Below, piece after piece: positions 1 through 7,017 of a stretch of 14,931 nucleotides of DNA. How positions within the stretch are numbered: the stretch's first letter is position 1; every line of letters begins with the position of its first letter. Below the pieces are notes generated by a model. The model was not told the origin of the DNA, made no database searches, and saw only the letters and a list, made by a program, of their open reading frames with translations. A program made the position numbers and the translations under genes. The DNA is from an uncultured Ruminococcus sp. (GTDB taxonomy: Bacteria; Bacillota; Clostridia; Oscillospirales; Ruminococcaceae): NCBI GenBank assembly GCA_900540005.1, contig UQEM01000050.1, forward strand, positions 1 through 14,931, written 5' to 3'.

Positions 1-23
1 AACAGTCCGGTGGACTGTTTTTT
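1..23 (+). terminator. Rho-independent terminator of an off-window plus-strand gene
   Basis: AACAGTCC (1-8) and GGACTGTT (12-19) form an 8-bp stem with a 3-base loop, running into a T tract (18-23). The T tract lies on the right, so it ends a rightward transcript coming from outside the window. The left side is cut by the window edge, so the stem may be longer. Confidence 0.6.
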
Positions 24-27
24 AAGA

Positions 28-70
28 GGGAACGCCCTGCAAGTGAGGGCGTTCCCTTATTAATTTTATT
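28..70 (+). terminator. Second hairpin, possible back-up terminator
   Basis: GGGAACGCCCT (28-38) pairs perfectly with AGGGCGTTCCC (46-56) around a 7-base loop. The following bases are T-rich but interrupted (TTATTAATTTTATT, 57-70). It probably backs up the terminator at 1-23 for the same unseen rightward gene. On the minus strand the following sequence is less T-rich, so a role for rplL is less likely. Confidence 0.45.
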
Positions 71-84
71 GTACCTAAGAGATA

Positions 85-121
85 AAAACAGCCGTTGTAT
101 CAATGATACAACGGCTGTTTT
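85..121 (-). terminator. rplL terminator (near-symmetrical hairpin)
   Basis: A perfect 17-bp stem (85-101 with 105-121) with a 3-base loop lies 20 bases past the rplL stop. Read leftward it ends in a U run, so it ends the rplJ-rplL transcript. Read rightward it also ends in TTTT, so it can work in both directions. Confidence 0.85.
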
Positions 122-141
122 GTTCAGCAAAAAACTTTCGC

Positions 142-513
142 TTACTTGATCTCGATTGTTGCGCCAGCAGCTTCGAACTTTTCCTTGATCTCGTTAGCCT
201 CTGCCTCTGAAACGCCTTCCTTGATAGCCTTAGGAGCAGACTCAACTACTTCCTTAGCCTCCTTAAGACCAAGACCGAGAACTTCCTTAGCAACCTTGAT
301 AACGCCCATCTTAGCGTCACCGAAAGATGTAAGAACTACGTCGAACTCTGTCTTAGCATCAGCAGCTGCAGCTGCGCCGCCTGCTGCGGGAGCTGCTGCG
401 ATAGCAGCTGTTACGCCGAACTCCTCCTGAATTGCGTCTACGAGCTCGGAAAGCTCAAGTACGGAAAGAGTCTTGATATCTTCAACAAACTTTGTGATCT
501 TCTCTGAAGCCAT
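142..513 (-). CDS. rplL: 50S ribosomal protein L7/L12
   Basis: This 123-residue protein forms the flexible stalk of the large ribosomal subunit, which recruits and activates the GTPase translation factors; dimers bind the C-terminal tail of L10. The layout is typical of the family: an N-terminal dimerisation and L10-binding helix region (about residues 1-32), an Ala/Gly/Pro-rich hinge (about 38-52), and a globular C-terminal domain with the conserved [18 protein letters not shown] segment. Length fits the usual 120-130 residues. The ATG is preceded by AAGGAG at good spacing. It follows rplJ after a gap of about 100 bases and ends in the terminator at 85-121, so no rpoB is cotranscribed here. 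Its level relative to L10 would be set by the L10 leader and by translation. Confidence 0.98.
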   Translation of the reverse strand: MASEKITKFVEDIKTLSVLELSELVDAIQEEFGVTAAIAAAPAAGGAAAAADAKTEFDVVLTSFGDAKMGVIKVAKEVLGLGLKEAKEVVESAPKAIKEGVSEAEANEIKEKFEAAGATIEIK

Positions 514-611
514 GATAATAATCTCCTTTGTAAATTATTTCCGCCTTTTGGCGATGTTTTAATTATGCTGCGGAATAGTTATCCGCAATGGTTTGAAGCA
601 GGTAAAGCTGA

Positions 612-1124
612 TTATGCAGCTTCCTCTGACTTCTTGTCTGCAACAGCCTGAAGTGTAGCAGCGAGCTTCTGCAGGGGACCCTGGAGAGAGCCAACGAGCT
701 GAGCGAGGAGAACGTCCTTTGAAGGGATCTTGGAAAGAGCAGTAACTCCAGCCTGATCGTAAACTTCACCCTCTACATAACCAGCCTTGAGATTGAACTT
801 CTCATCACCGGCAGCCTCAGCGAACTTGCCGAGAACTCTTGCAGGAGCAGTCTGGTCGTCATTTGAAAGAGCGATAGCGGTTGTACCGTTAAGAGACTCC
901 TCAAAGCCTTCAAGACCGCAGTTTTTGAAAGCACGAAGAAGAAGTGTGTTCTTCTCTACGAAGTAGTTAACGCCTGCCTCACGAAGCTCCTTTCTGAGCT
1001 TAGTATCCTCCTCAACGGTGATACCCTTGTAGTCAACGAGAACACCTGAAACAGAGTTCTTGATGAGTTCTGTGAGCTGTTCAACCTTAGCCTTCTTAGC
1101 TTCAAGTACAGCATTGCTTGGCAT
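612..1124 (-). CDS. rplJ: 50S ribosomal protein L10
   Basis: L10 anchors the L7/L12 dimers to 23S rRNA at the base of the ribosomal stalk and, in the family, represses its own mRNA by binding the leader. I chose the ATG at 1124, which gives 170 residues beginning MPSNAVLEAKKAKV; a GGAGGTG ribosome binding site lies 7-10 bases upstream. The frame is open further upstream, up to 1217, but those codons fall in the leader and attenuator and should be ignored. The N-terminal RNA-binding domain contains VDYKGITVEE and FVEKNTLLLRAF, and the C-terminal helical tail (LVGSLQGPLQKLAATLQAVADKK, split here only by description) is the L7/L12 binding region. Length is typical. It is the first gene of the rplJ-rplL unit. 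Confidence 0.97.
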   Translation of the reverse strand: MPSNAVLEAKKAKVEQLTELIKNSVSGVLVDYKGITVEEDTKLRKELREAGVNYFVEKNTLLLRAFKNCGLEGFEESLNGTTAIALSNDDQTAPARVLGKFAEAAGDEKFNLKAGYVEGEVYDQAGVTALSKIPSKDVLLAQLVGSLQGPLQKLAATLQAVADKKSEEAA

Positions 1125-1309
1125 TGTGTATTCACCTCCGAATAAAATATCATCGTATCCGAAAGCAACAAAAAAGTCCTTATCCGACAGCTCGGAAAGG
1201 ACAATCAAAGTTATCATAAAACTTAATTGCTATTCCTCGGCGGGACTTACAAACCTTGCGGTAATGCCGGCTGTCTTTAGAATACGATATGTGCTGCGAA
1301 TTTCACAGC
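1125..1309 (-). promoter_or_regulatory. L10 leader RNA with attenuator
   Basis: The rplJ transcript has a leader of about 185 nt. The minus-strand RNA contains AAAGACAGCCGG followed by CCGCCGAGGAAUAG, matching the conserved core of Firmicute L10 leaders (GACAG...GCCGAGG). Downstream is an intrinsic terminator (1170-1202). In the known mechanism, L10 with L7/L12 binds the core and favours early termination. The core match is by eye; a covariance-model search with the Rfam L10_leader model would settle it. Confidence 0.85.
1170..1202 (-). terminator. Attenuator hairpin in the rplJ leader
   Basis: On the minus strand GUCCUU (1202-1197) plus UCCGA (1196-1192) pair with UCGGA (1187-1183) plus AAGGAC (1181-1176), with one bulged base and a 4-base loop, followed by six Us (1175-1170). 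It lies upstream of the rplJ ribosome binding site, so it stops transcription before rplJ when it forms. Confidence 0.85.
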
Positions 1310-1315
1310 CTTGTC

Positions 1316-1344
1316 ATTATACCATACTCGTCCGCATTTGTCAA
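1316..1344 (-). promoter_or_regulatory. SigA promoter of rplJ-rplL
   Basis: TTGACA (1344-1339), a 17-base spacer and TATAAT (1321-1316) form a perfect consensus promoter, as expected for a highly expressed ribosomal protein unit. It shows that rplJ-rplL is transcribed independently of any upstream rplK-rplA. Confidence 0.92.
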
Positions 1345-1446
1345 GCGTTTTCTGCAATTTTTTCCGTCATGCCGAAAAAAGGCGAAGGATCGCTCTGCCG
1401 AGGCTGCTTGCAGAGTAAATTTTATTATTTAATCAATGAAAAGGTA

Positions 1447-1475
1447 TGGAAAATGTTTTAAAGATGTGCTATAAT
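1447..1475 (+). promoter_or_regulatory. SigA promoter of the phosphatase-ispE operon
   Basis: TGGAAA (1447-1452), a 17-base spacer and TATAAT (1470-1475), with an extended -10 (TGC just before TATAAT). The start site would lie near 1482, leaving a short leader before the ATG at 1510. Confidence 0.75.
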
Positions 1476-1509
1476 GGGTTATATACACTTTTAAGGAGAT
1501 GAACCGCTG

Positions 1510-2358
1510 ATGAAACTCATCGACTGTCACACGCACACACAGTTTTCCGTCGATTCGGAGGCTGACCTCGGTATGTGCGCTGAACGCGCCGACCGGCTCG
1601 GACTTGCCGCCTATGCGGTCACAGACCATTGCGAGTGCAACTCGTGGTATCCTGCCGAGCATTACAGCGACGGTGATGATATGCACGACAGCTACCGCTA
1701 TAAGGACTGTTTTCTTGATTCTGTCGCGGCAGTCACGGCTCTTAAAGAAAAATACAACGGCAAACTCAACCTCATCTGCGGAGTTGAAATGGGTCAGCCA
1801 CAGGCAGCTCCCGAAGCTGCCGCCTTTATAAACGCCGACGAAAGAGTGGACTTCATTATCGGTTCGCTCCACCAGATACGCGGTGAAAAAGACTTCTACT
1901 ATATAGATTACATAGATCTCGGCACTGACAAGATATATGACCTGCTCGAACGCTATTTCATGGAGCTTAACGAGATGTGCCGCACGAATTCCTTTGACGT
2001 GCTCGGTCACCTCACCTACTGCCTGCGATACATGAAGCAAAGGCACGGGATAGAACCTGATATAAGCCGATTTGACGACATTATCGCGGATTCGTTCCGC
2101 ACTCTCGCGCAGAACGGCAAGGGGATCGAGATAAACACTTCCGGACTTCGTCAGGGCTTTGGTGAAACTTTCCCGAACCTCAGATACACAAAACTTTTCC
2201 GCGAAATGGGCGGCGAAATAATTTCCGTCGGCTCAGATGCGCATACAGCCGAGGATATCGGCAAAAATGTCCGCGATGGCATAGAGATCGCCAAGGCGGC
2301 AGGCTTTACGCGGATCGCTTACTTCAAAAAGCGTCAGCCACAATTCATTGCTATTTAA
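1510..2358 (+). CDS. PHP-family phosphatase, histidinol-phosphatase-like
   Basis: A 282-residue member of the polymerase and histidinol phosphatase (PHP) superfamily, cytosolic, of the monofunctional HisK/HisJ type that turns histidinol phosphate into histidinol. All metal-site motifs are visible: HTH (residues 7-9), TDH (38-40), GVE (91-93), GSLH (His121), GH (His167) and SDAH (243-245). This is consistent with an active multi-metal centre. Length matches the family (about 260-290). The ATG has AAGGAG 11 bases upstream, and a promoter lies just before it. It is the first gene of a four-gene rightward run. Histidinol phosphate is the usual assignment, but PHP phosphatases vary in substrate and no other his gene is nearby, so the substrate is inferred. 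Confidence 0.85.
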   Translation: MKLIDCHTHTQFSVDSEADLGMCAERADRLGLAAYAVTDHCECNSWYPAEHYSDGDDMHDSYRYKDCFLDSVAAVTALKEKYNGKLNLICGVEMGQPQAAPEAAAFINADERVDFIIGSLHQIRGEKDFYYIDYIDLGTDKIYDLLERYFMELNEMCRTNSFDVLGHLTYCLRYMKQRHGIEPDISRFDDIIADSFRTLAQNGKGIEINTSGLRQGFGETFPNLRYTKLFREMGGEIISVGSDAHTAEDIGKNVRDGIEIAKAAGFTRIAYFKKRQPQFIAI

Positions 2359-2377
2359 GAGATGCTCCAGCATCTCT
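2358..2377 (+). other. Intergenic hairpin between the phosphatase and regulator genes
   Basis: AGAGATGCT (2358-2366) and AGCATCTCT (2369-2377) are perfect inverted repeats right after the phosphatase stop codon. No T run follows, so it is not a classical terminator. It lies just before the regulator's ribosome binding site and could stabilise the upstream mRNA or serve as a binding site. Confidence 0.5.
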
Positions 2378-2394
2378 GTGAAAGGATTGATATT

Positions 2395-2874
2395 ATGAAA
2401 AACGAAATCATCAGAATTTTACAGCATAACGCCCGTATTTCAAACGCGGCTCTCGGCGAAATGCTCGGCATTGCCCCCGAGGAAGCAGCGGCGGAGATTG
2501 CAAAACTCGAAGAAGAAGGCGTTATCCGCGGCTACAGCGTTATTCTTGACGACGATAAATACGATAAATCCACAGTTCACGCCACGATAGAGCTTAAAAT
2601 AACTCCCCACCGTGACAGCGGTTTCGACGATATCGCAAAGATAATCATGATGTATGACGAGGTCGAAAGCGTAAGCCTCATGTCCTCGGGCGCTTATGAC
2701 CTTGCCGTTGAGGTAAAGGGCAGCAATCTCAAGGACGTTGCTTTCTTTGTCTCGGAGCGTCTTTCAACTATCGAGGGCGTTCTCTCTACCTCAACTCACT
2801 TCATTCTCAAAAAATACAAGGAAAAAGGTATCTTCATCGACGATGAAGAACCCGACGAAAGGGGTCTGTGTTGA
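2395..2874 (+). CDS. Lrp/AsnC-family transcriptional regulator
   Basis: A 159-residue DNA-binding regulator of the Lrp/AsnC (feast/famine) family, which senses amino acids or related metabolites and usually acts as dimers or octamers. The N-terminal helix-turn-helix is visible (ILQHNARISNAALGEMLGI, about residues 7-25, followed by an acidic helix and EEGVIRGYSVILD), then an effector-binding RAM/AsnC ligand domain (VHATIELKITP to about residue 150). I chose the ATG at 2395 over one at 2362 because AAAGGA sits 8 bases before it and because family members begin at this helix. The stop codon overlaps the start region of the aminotransferase, indicating translational coupling. It probably regulates this operon or answers to the aminotransferase's substrate; that is inference. 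Confidence 0.88.
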   Translation: MKNEIIRILQHNARISNAALGEMLGIAPEEAAAEIAKLEEEGVIRGYSVILDDDKYDKSTVHATIELKITPHRDSGFDDIAKIIMMYDEVESVSLMSSGAYDLAVEVKGSNLKDVAFFVSERLSTIEGVLSTSTHFILKKYKEKGIFIDDEEPDERGLC

Positions 2875-4064
2875 TCGTGATAGATTACGATAAAGTTCTT
2901 TCCAATAAAATTCAGAAAATAAAGCCCTCGGGAATACGCAAGTTCTTCGATATCGCAGGAACTATGAAAGACGTTATCAGTCTCGGTGTCGGCGAACCCG
3001 ACTTCTCAACGCCATGGGTCATCAGAAAGGCTGCCATACAGGTTCTTGAGCGCAAGCAGATAGTATACGGCCCGAATAAGGGTCTTGCTCCGCTGAGAAC
3101 CGAGATCACGAACATGATTGAGCGCAAGCACGGAGTGAAATACGACAGCGAGGACGAAGTTATCGTAACTGTCGGCGGCTCTGAGGCTATCGACCTTGCA
3201 CTGCGCGGGATCATCGACCCCGGTGATGAGGTTCTCGTGGTCGAGCCTTGCTTTGTGTGCTACGCTCCCCTTGTTGAACTTGCAGGCGGCGTTCCCGTTT
3301 CTGTCCCCACAAGGCTCGAAAACAACTTCAAGCTCAGACTTGAGGACTTCAAGGACAAGGTCACAGAACGCACCAAAATGATAATAATGCCGTTCCCGAA
3401 CAATCCGACAGGTGCTGTAATGACGCGCGAGGATCTCGAACCTATTGCGGAATTCCTGCGCGGAACAAACATCATGGTTCTCTCGGACGAGATATACTCC
3501 GAGCTTACCTACGGCAGAAAGCACTTCTCGATAATCGAACTTGAAGGCATGAGGGAGCGCACTATCTACGTCAACGGTTTCTCAAAGGCGTATGCAATGA
3601 CAGGCTGGAGACTCGGCTATGTTACAGCTCCCGAACCTATTATTTCTCAGATCGCAAAGATACATCAGTACGGCATTATGTGCAGTCCCTATGTCAGTCA
3701 GAATGCTGCCATTGAGGCGCTTACCTCATGTGAGGACGAGGTCAAAAAAATGGTCAGGGAATACGATCTGCGCCGCCGTTACCTCGTGACCGAGTTCAAC
3801 CGTCTGGGACTTACCTGCTTCAACCCCGAGGGCGCATTCTATGTGTTCCCGTCGATCAAGAGCACCGGATTGTCCAGTGAGGACTTCTGCGAGAGACTCC
3901 TCTACGAGGAAAAGGTCGCAACAGTCCCCGGAAGCGCATTCGGCGAATCGGGCGAGGGTCACATAAGGATTTCCTACGCTTACTCGATGAAGCACCTCAT
4001 GGAGGCTATGAGCCGAATTGAAAAATTCCTCAAAAATCTGGAGGCAGAGCACAATGCGGATTAA
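2868..4064 (+). CDS. PLP-dependent class I/II aminotransferase
   Basis: A fold-type I aminotransferase of about 395-398 residues (AspC/PatA/aromatic aminotransferase group) that moves amino groups between amino and 2-oxo acids. Residues counted from 2868: GVGEPDF (41-46), PNNPTG (177-182), SDEIY (206-210), the PLP-binding Lys240 in NGFSKAYAMTGWRLGY, and substrate-carboxylate Arg367 in GHIRISY. The start is ambiguous: GTG 2868, TTG 2871 and GTG 2877 are all in frame. AAAGGGG ends at 2864, which is too close to 2868, about 6 bases before 2871 and 12 before 2877. The last gives MIDYDKVLSNKIQ, the usual family beginning. All overlap or touch the regulator's stop. It overlaps ispE by 11 bases. The substrate cannot be read from sequence. 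Confidence 0.9.
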   Translation: MLIVIDYDKVLSNKIQKIKPSGIRKFFDIAGTMKDVISLGVGEPDFSTPWVIRKAAIQVLERKQIVYGPNKGLAPLRTEITNMIERKHGVKYDSEDEVIVTVGGSEAIDLALRGIIDPGDEVLVVEPCFVCYAPLVELAGGVPVSVPTRLENNFKLRLEDFKDKVTERTKMIIMPFPNNPTGAVMTREDLEPIAEFLRGTNIMVLSDEIYSELTYGRKHFSIIELEGMRERTIYVNGFSKAYAMTGWRLGYVTAPEPIISQIAKIHQYGIMCSPYVSQNAAIEALTSCEDEVKKMVREYDLRRRYLVTEFNRLGLTCFNPEGAFYVFPSIKSTGLSSEDFCERLLYEEKVATVPGSAFGESGEGHIRISYAYSMKHLMEAMSRIEKFLKNLEAEHNAD

Positions 4065-4914
4065 GGCGGCAGCTAAGATAAACCTCGCGCTTGATGTCAC
4101 GGGAGTTCTACCAAACGGATATCACTCGATAGAGAGCGTTTTCCAGACTGTAGGCATATATGACGAGGTCGAGGTCGAGCTTGCCGGCAGCGGCATTATC
4201 ACGCTGAACTGCGAGCAGCCCGAGGCTTTCATGTCAGCCGATAAGATCCCCTGTGACGAACGGAATATCGCTTACAAGGCGGCAGATAAGTTTCTGCGGG
4301 ATAACTCGCTGAACTGCGGCTGCCGCATACACATTAAAAAGGGTATTCCCTCTCAGGCAGGAATGGGCGGCGGAAGTACAGACGCGGCGGCGGTTTTGTA
4401 CTGCCTGCACAAACTTACGGGAAAGAGCATTTCAGCTCCCGAAAAGCTTGGCGCGGACGTTCCGTTTTTTCTTACGGGCGGAACTGCCTACGTTGAGGGG
4501 ATCGGTGAGAAAATCGTTCCAATAGCTGATTTTTCGGGAAAGATCCTTCTTATTGCAAAGGGCGCGGAGGGAGTTTCTACTGCCGTAGCCTACCGCGCGA
4601 TAGATATGCTCGAAAATCCGCCACACCCTCAGACAAGAGAACTTGTACAGGCAATACAGACAGCTCCCGATGAGGCTTACCGCTATTTCGGCAACCTCTT
4701 TGAAAGTGCGGTAAACCTTGGTGAAGTAGCCGATATCAAGGCTCGAATGCTCAGCCACGGCGCACTTTCCTCTGTTATGACGGGAAGCGGCTCGGCGGTT
4801 TTCGGATTGTTCTCCGACAGAAAATCTGCTGAAATATGCACGCGGGAACTTGCTGAAAACGGCTTTTTCTCGCAGGTATGCGAGACTGTGGCAAATTCAT
4901 TCACAGAAATATAA
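4054..4914 (+). CDS. ispE: 4-diphosphocytidyl-2-C-methyl-D-erythritol kinase
   Basis: IspE is the GHMP-family kinase that phosphorylates the 2-hydroxyl of CDP-methylerythritol with ATP in the MEP isoprenoid pathway. Evidence: N-terminal AAAKINLALDV with catalytic Lys8, the glycine-rich ATP loop PSQAGMGGGSTDAA (99-112), catalytic Asp135 in GADVPFFLTGGTA, and the C-terminal MTGSGSAVFG loop (242-251). The product is 286 residues, normal for the family. The ATG at 4054 has GGAGG 9 bases upstream and overlaps the aminotransferase end by 11 bases, so it is cotranscribed and coupled. Oddity: the stretch between the ATP loop and GADVP is about 6 residues shorter than in the E. coli enzyme, losing part of one helix; both catalytic residues are kept, so it is probably active. 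Confidence 0.95.
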   Translation: MRIKAAAKINLALDVTGVLPNGYHSIESVFQTVGIYDEVEVELAGSGIITLNCEQPEAFMSADKIPCDERNIAYKAADKFLRDNSLNCGCRIHIKKGIPSQAGMGGGSTDAAAVLYCLHKLTGKSISAPEKLGADVPFFLTGGTAYVEGIGEKIVPIADFSGKILLIAKGAEGVSTAVAYRAIDMLENPPHPQTRELVQAIQTAPDEAYRYFGNLFESAVNLGEVADIKARMLSHGALSSVMTGSGSAVFGLFSDRKSAEICTRELAENGFFSQVCETVANSFTEI

Positions 4915-4916
4915 AA

Positions 4917-4948
4917 AACCTGTATTCGCGATATAACGAATACAGGTT
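4917..4948 (-). terminator. tyrS terminator
   Basis: AACCTGTATTCG (4917-4928) and CGAATACAGGTT (4937-4948) form a 12-bp stem with an 8-base loop. Read leftward the stem is followed by TTTTTTAT, so this hairpin ends the tyrS transcript, sitting just beyond the ispE stop. Confidence 0.8.
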
Positions 4949-4950
4949 AC

Positions 4951-4987
4951 AGGGGTATCCGGAAGATCCGGATACCTTTTTGTTTTA
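4951..4987 (+). terminator. ispE operon terminator
   Basis: GGTATCCGG (4954-4962) and CCGGATACC (4968-4976) form a 9-bp GC-rich stem, extendable by G-T and A-T pairs, followed by TTTTTGTTTT. It ends the rightward operon and reaches into the tyrS stop region. Confidence 0.88.
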
Positions 4988-6202
4988 CTTGACTACAACT
5001 TTCTTGAAAGCCTTCTTGCCCTTGCGGACGATCGTTTCGCCCTCAAGCTTTATCTGAGCCTTGGCATCGGTTATCTTCTCGTCATTTACAGTGATTCCGC
5101 CCTGCTGAACAAGTCTGCGAGCCTCTGAAACCGAGGGTGCAAGTCCTGCCTTTACAAGGAGGTTGAGCAGACCGATAGTGCCGTCTGTGAGGTCTGCGGA
5201 GTCTATTTCAGCTACGGGCATATTTGCGTCATTGCCGCCGCCTCCAAAGAGAGCCTTTGCTGCCGCCTGAGCCTTCTCAGCTTCTTCCTCGCCGTGAACG
5301 AGCTTTGTCAGCTCATAAGCAAGAAGTTCCTTAGCCGCATTGAACTGCGCGCCCTCCATTGTCTTTTCCATTTCCTCTATCTGCTCTATCGGAACAAATG
5401 TGAGCATCTTCAGGCACTTGATAACGTCCGCGTCAGCAACGTTTCTCCAGTACTGGTAGAACTCGTAAGGCGAAGTCTTTTCTGGGTCGAGCCATACTGC
5501 GCCCTTTTCAGTCTTGCCCATTTTCTTGCCCTCGCTGTTGAGGAGGAGCGTGATAGTCATCGCATATGCGTCCTTGCCGAGCTTACGTCTGATAAGCTCT
5601 GTTCCGCCGAGCATATTGCTCCACTGGTCATCTCCGCCGAACTGCATATTACAGCCGTACTTCTGGAAAAGCTGGAGGAAGTCGTAGCTCTGCATTATCA
5701 TGTAGTTGAATTCAAGGAACGAAAGTCCTCTCTCCATTCTCTGCTTGTAGCACTCTGCCGTGAGCATTCTGTTTACGCTGAAACAAGCGCCGACCTCACG
5801 CAGAAGTTCAACATAATTGAGGTTGAGAAGCCAGTCCGCATTGTTTACAGCAATTGCCTTGCCCTCGGAAAAGTCGATAAAACGGCTCATCTGCTTCTTA
5901 AAGCAGTCAACATTATGCTGTATTGTCTCGGGTGTGAGCATTTTTCTCATGTCAGTCTTGCCCGAAGGGTCGCCTATCATTCCCGTACCGCCGCCGAGAA
6001 GCACGATAGGCTTGTTGCCTGCCATCTGGAGACGCTTCATAAGGCAGAGCGCCATGAAGTGTCCTACATGGAGCGAATCCGCCGTGGGGTCAAATCCGAT
6101 GTAGAATGTAGCCTTACCTGCGTTGATAAGCTCCTCGATCTCCTTTTCGTCGGTGAGCTGTGCAAGCAGACCGCGCCGTCTGAGTTCTTCAAATGTAGTC
6201 AT
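4985..6202 (-). CDS. tyrS: Tyrosyl-tRNA synthetase
   Basis: This cytosolic class Ic synthetase of 405 residues charges tRNA-Tyr with tyrosine through a tyrosyl-adenylate. Landmarks: [15 protein letters not shown] with the HIGH-type signature HVGH (45-48), the [10 protein letters not shown] segment (77-86), the tyrosine-pocket region [15 protein letters not shown] (189-196), the KMSKS-equivalent KMGKTEKG (227-234), and a C-terminal S4 RNA-binding domain (about 343-405). The ATG is preceded by AAAGGAG at good spacing. It lies about 95 bases downstream of an unknown membrane-protein gene, and both follow a T-box with a UAC specifier, so expression should rise when uncharged tRNA-Tyr accumulates. 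A weak hairpin lies between the two genes, without a proper T run. Confidence 0.97.
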   Translation of the reverse strand: MTTFEELRRRGLLAQLTDEKEIEELINAGKATFYIGFDPTADSLHVGHFMALCLMKRLQMAGNKPIVLLGGGTGMIGDPSGKTDMRKMLTPETIQHNVDCFKKQMSRFIDFSEGKAIAVNNADWLLNLNYVELLREVGACFSVNRMLTAECYKQRMERGLSFLEFNYMIMQSYDFLQLFQKYGCNMQFGGDDQWSNMLGGTELIRRKLGKDAYAMTITLLLNSEGKKMGKTEKGAVWLDPEKTSPYEFYQYWRNVADADVIKCLKMLTFVPIEQIEEMEKTMEGAQFNAAKELLAYELTKLVHGEEEAEKAQAAAKALFGGGGNDANMPVAEIDSADLTDGTIGLLNLLVKAGLAPSVSEARRLVQQGGITVNDEKITDAKAQIKLEGETIVRKGKKAFKKVVVK

Positions 6203-6296
6203 GATCTATTTCTCCTTTGTTTTAAGGCTGTACAGAAAGTTGTACTGCGCCTCCTTATTTAAGCCGAGCCGCATAGGCAGCCGGCGTTTCTTACCG

Positions 6297-6755
6297 TCAG
6301 CTATGTCTCATGATAGCCTTTAAGACTCCAAGTACCGCTGAATGGAACAATGTCCGAAGCGCAACAAGAAGCTGTCCGCCCATGAAAACATATTTTACAT
6401 AGCTGAAAAAGTATTTTCCTGTGGTACTGTCCTGATTTTCCGCCAAAGTTTGCATATAGGACAAGATCTCCGGCTTGCTGAACACGATATTCTGAATCGC
6501 AGCAGATATCAGCAGCGCCGCTGTGAAGCAAAGGTTCAACCTTGCGCTGTCAAGTCCTGCAAGTCCCGTCAGTATGTGTATATGCTTGGTAAAATAATAA
6601 ACAACAGCCCCCGCAAGCACTGTACACAGCACCATTCTCACAAGCGGAGATTCCGCCGCAGCTTTGGCTGGGCTTACAAAGCCGATATACAGAAATGGCA
6701 GCGGCATGAGAAAGGCTGCCAGCGCCATACTGAAATACCCGATCGCTCTTTTCAT
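6297..6755 (-). CDS. Small integral membrane protein of unknown function, T-box controlled
   Basis: I do not recognise this 152-residue protein. It begins MKRAIGYFSMALAAFLMPLPF and has about four hydrophobic stretches (about residues 6-27, 38-57, 72-92 and 117-147), joined by short loops with few charges. The ATG at 6755 lies directly after the T-box terminator, with GGGGGAG three bases upstream; the longer open frame upstream runs through the T-box and is not coding. Because it is the first gene after a tyrosine T-box and precedes tyrS, it is expected to respond to tyrosine shortage. A role in tyrosine or aromatic compound uptake is possible but no motif shows it; it could equally be an unrelated gene between the leader and tyrS. 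Confidence 0.75.
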   Translation of the reverse strand: MKRAIGYFSMALAAFLMPLPFLYIGFVSPAKAAAESPLVRMVLCTVLAGAVVYYFTKHIHILTGLAGLDSARLNLCFTAALLISAAIQNIVFSKPEILSYMQTLAENQDSTTGKYFFSYVKYVFMGGQLLVALRTLFHSAVLGVLKAIMRHS

Positions 6756-7011
6756 AAACTCCCCCAAAATACAAAAATCCCCGAGCAGCCGCAAAGACCG
6801 CTCGGGGACGAAATTACTCGTGGTACCACCCCGATTCGCCGAAACACATAGTTCCGACCTCGAAAGCTGTAACGGGCACACCCGACCCCTCCTACTGAAA
6901 CAGTTCAAAGGGGCAACTCGCGAATGTAGATCTCCGAAAGCCTGTTCTTCTCGCACCAACCGAAGAATCGCTGTTTTTCAGGGCATTACGGGTTTGATTT
7001 CGTTCATCGTT
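6756..7011 (-). promoter_or_regulatory. T-box leader, probable tyrosine specificity
   Basis: The minus-strand RNA contains the T-box core GGGUGGUACCACG (6831-6819), followed by an intrinsic terminator and, at once, the membrane-protein start codon. T-boxes bind uncharged tRNA: the specifier codon pairs with the anticodon and the UGGN bulge pairs with the tRNA 3' end, stabilising an antiterminator. A UAC at 6928-6926, in GAUCUACAUUCG, is a good Tyr specifier, and UGGU would pair with an ACCA end (discriminator A), as in tRNA-Tyr. tyrS downstream supports this. I have not folded Stem I, so the specifier position is an inference. Confidence 0.9.
6773..6808 (-). terminator. T-box intrinsic terminator
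   Basis: On the minus strand UCCCCGAGC (6808-6800) pairs with GCUCGGGGA (6786-6778), followed by UUUUU (6777-6773). The 5' arm begins just after the T-box core, so antiterminator and terminator would compete for it, as is usual for the class. Confidence 0.92.
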
Positions 7012-7017
7012 TTTATT

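Noticed and set aside
1125..1217. Upstream extension of the L10 frame by 31 codons
   Set aside because: It lies over the attenuator hairpin and the GGAGGTG ribosome binding site; L10 proteins start at the MPSN position.
5294..6262. 322-codon plus-strand frame opposite tyrS
   Set aside because: Shadow of tyrS; its protein looks like no family and it lacks a ribosome binding site.
6756..6959. Upstream extension of the membrane-protein frame by 68 codons
   Set aside because: It is the T-box core and terminator read as protein, and no ribosome binding site precedes it.
6978..7007. Nine-codon open frame MNEIKPVMP at the start of the T-box transcript
   Set aside because: It overlaps the region expected to form T-box Stem I, has no ribosome binding site and contains no tyrosine codon, so it is not a tyrosine attenuator peptide.
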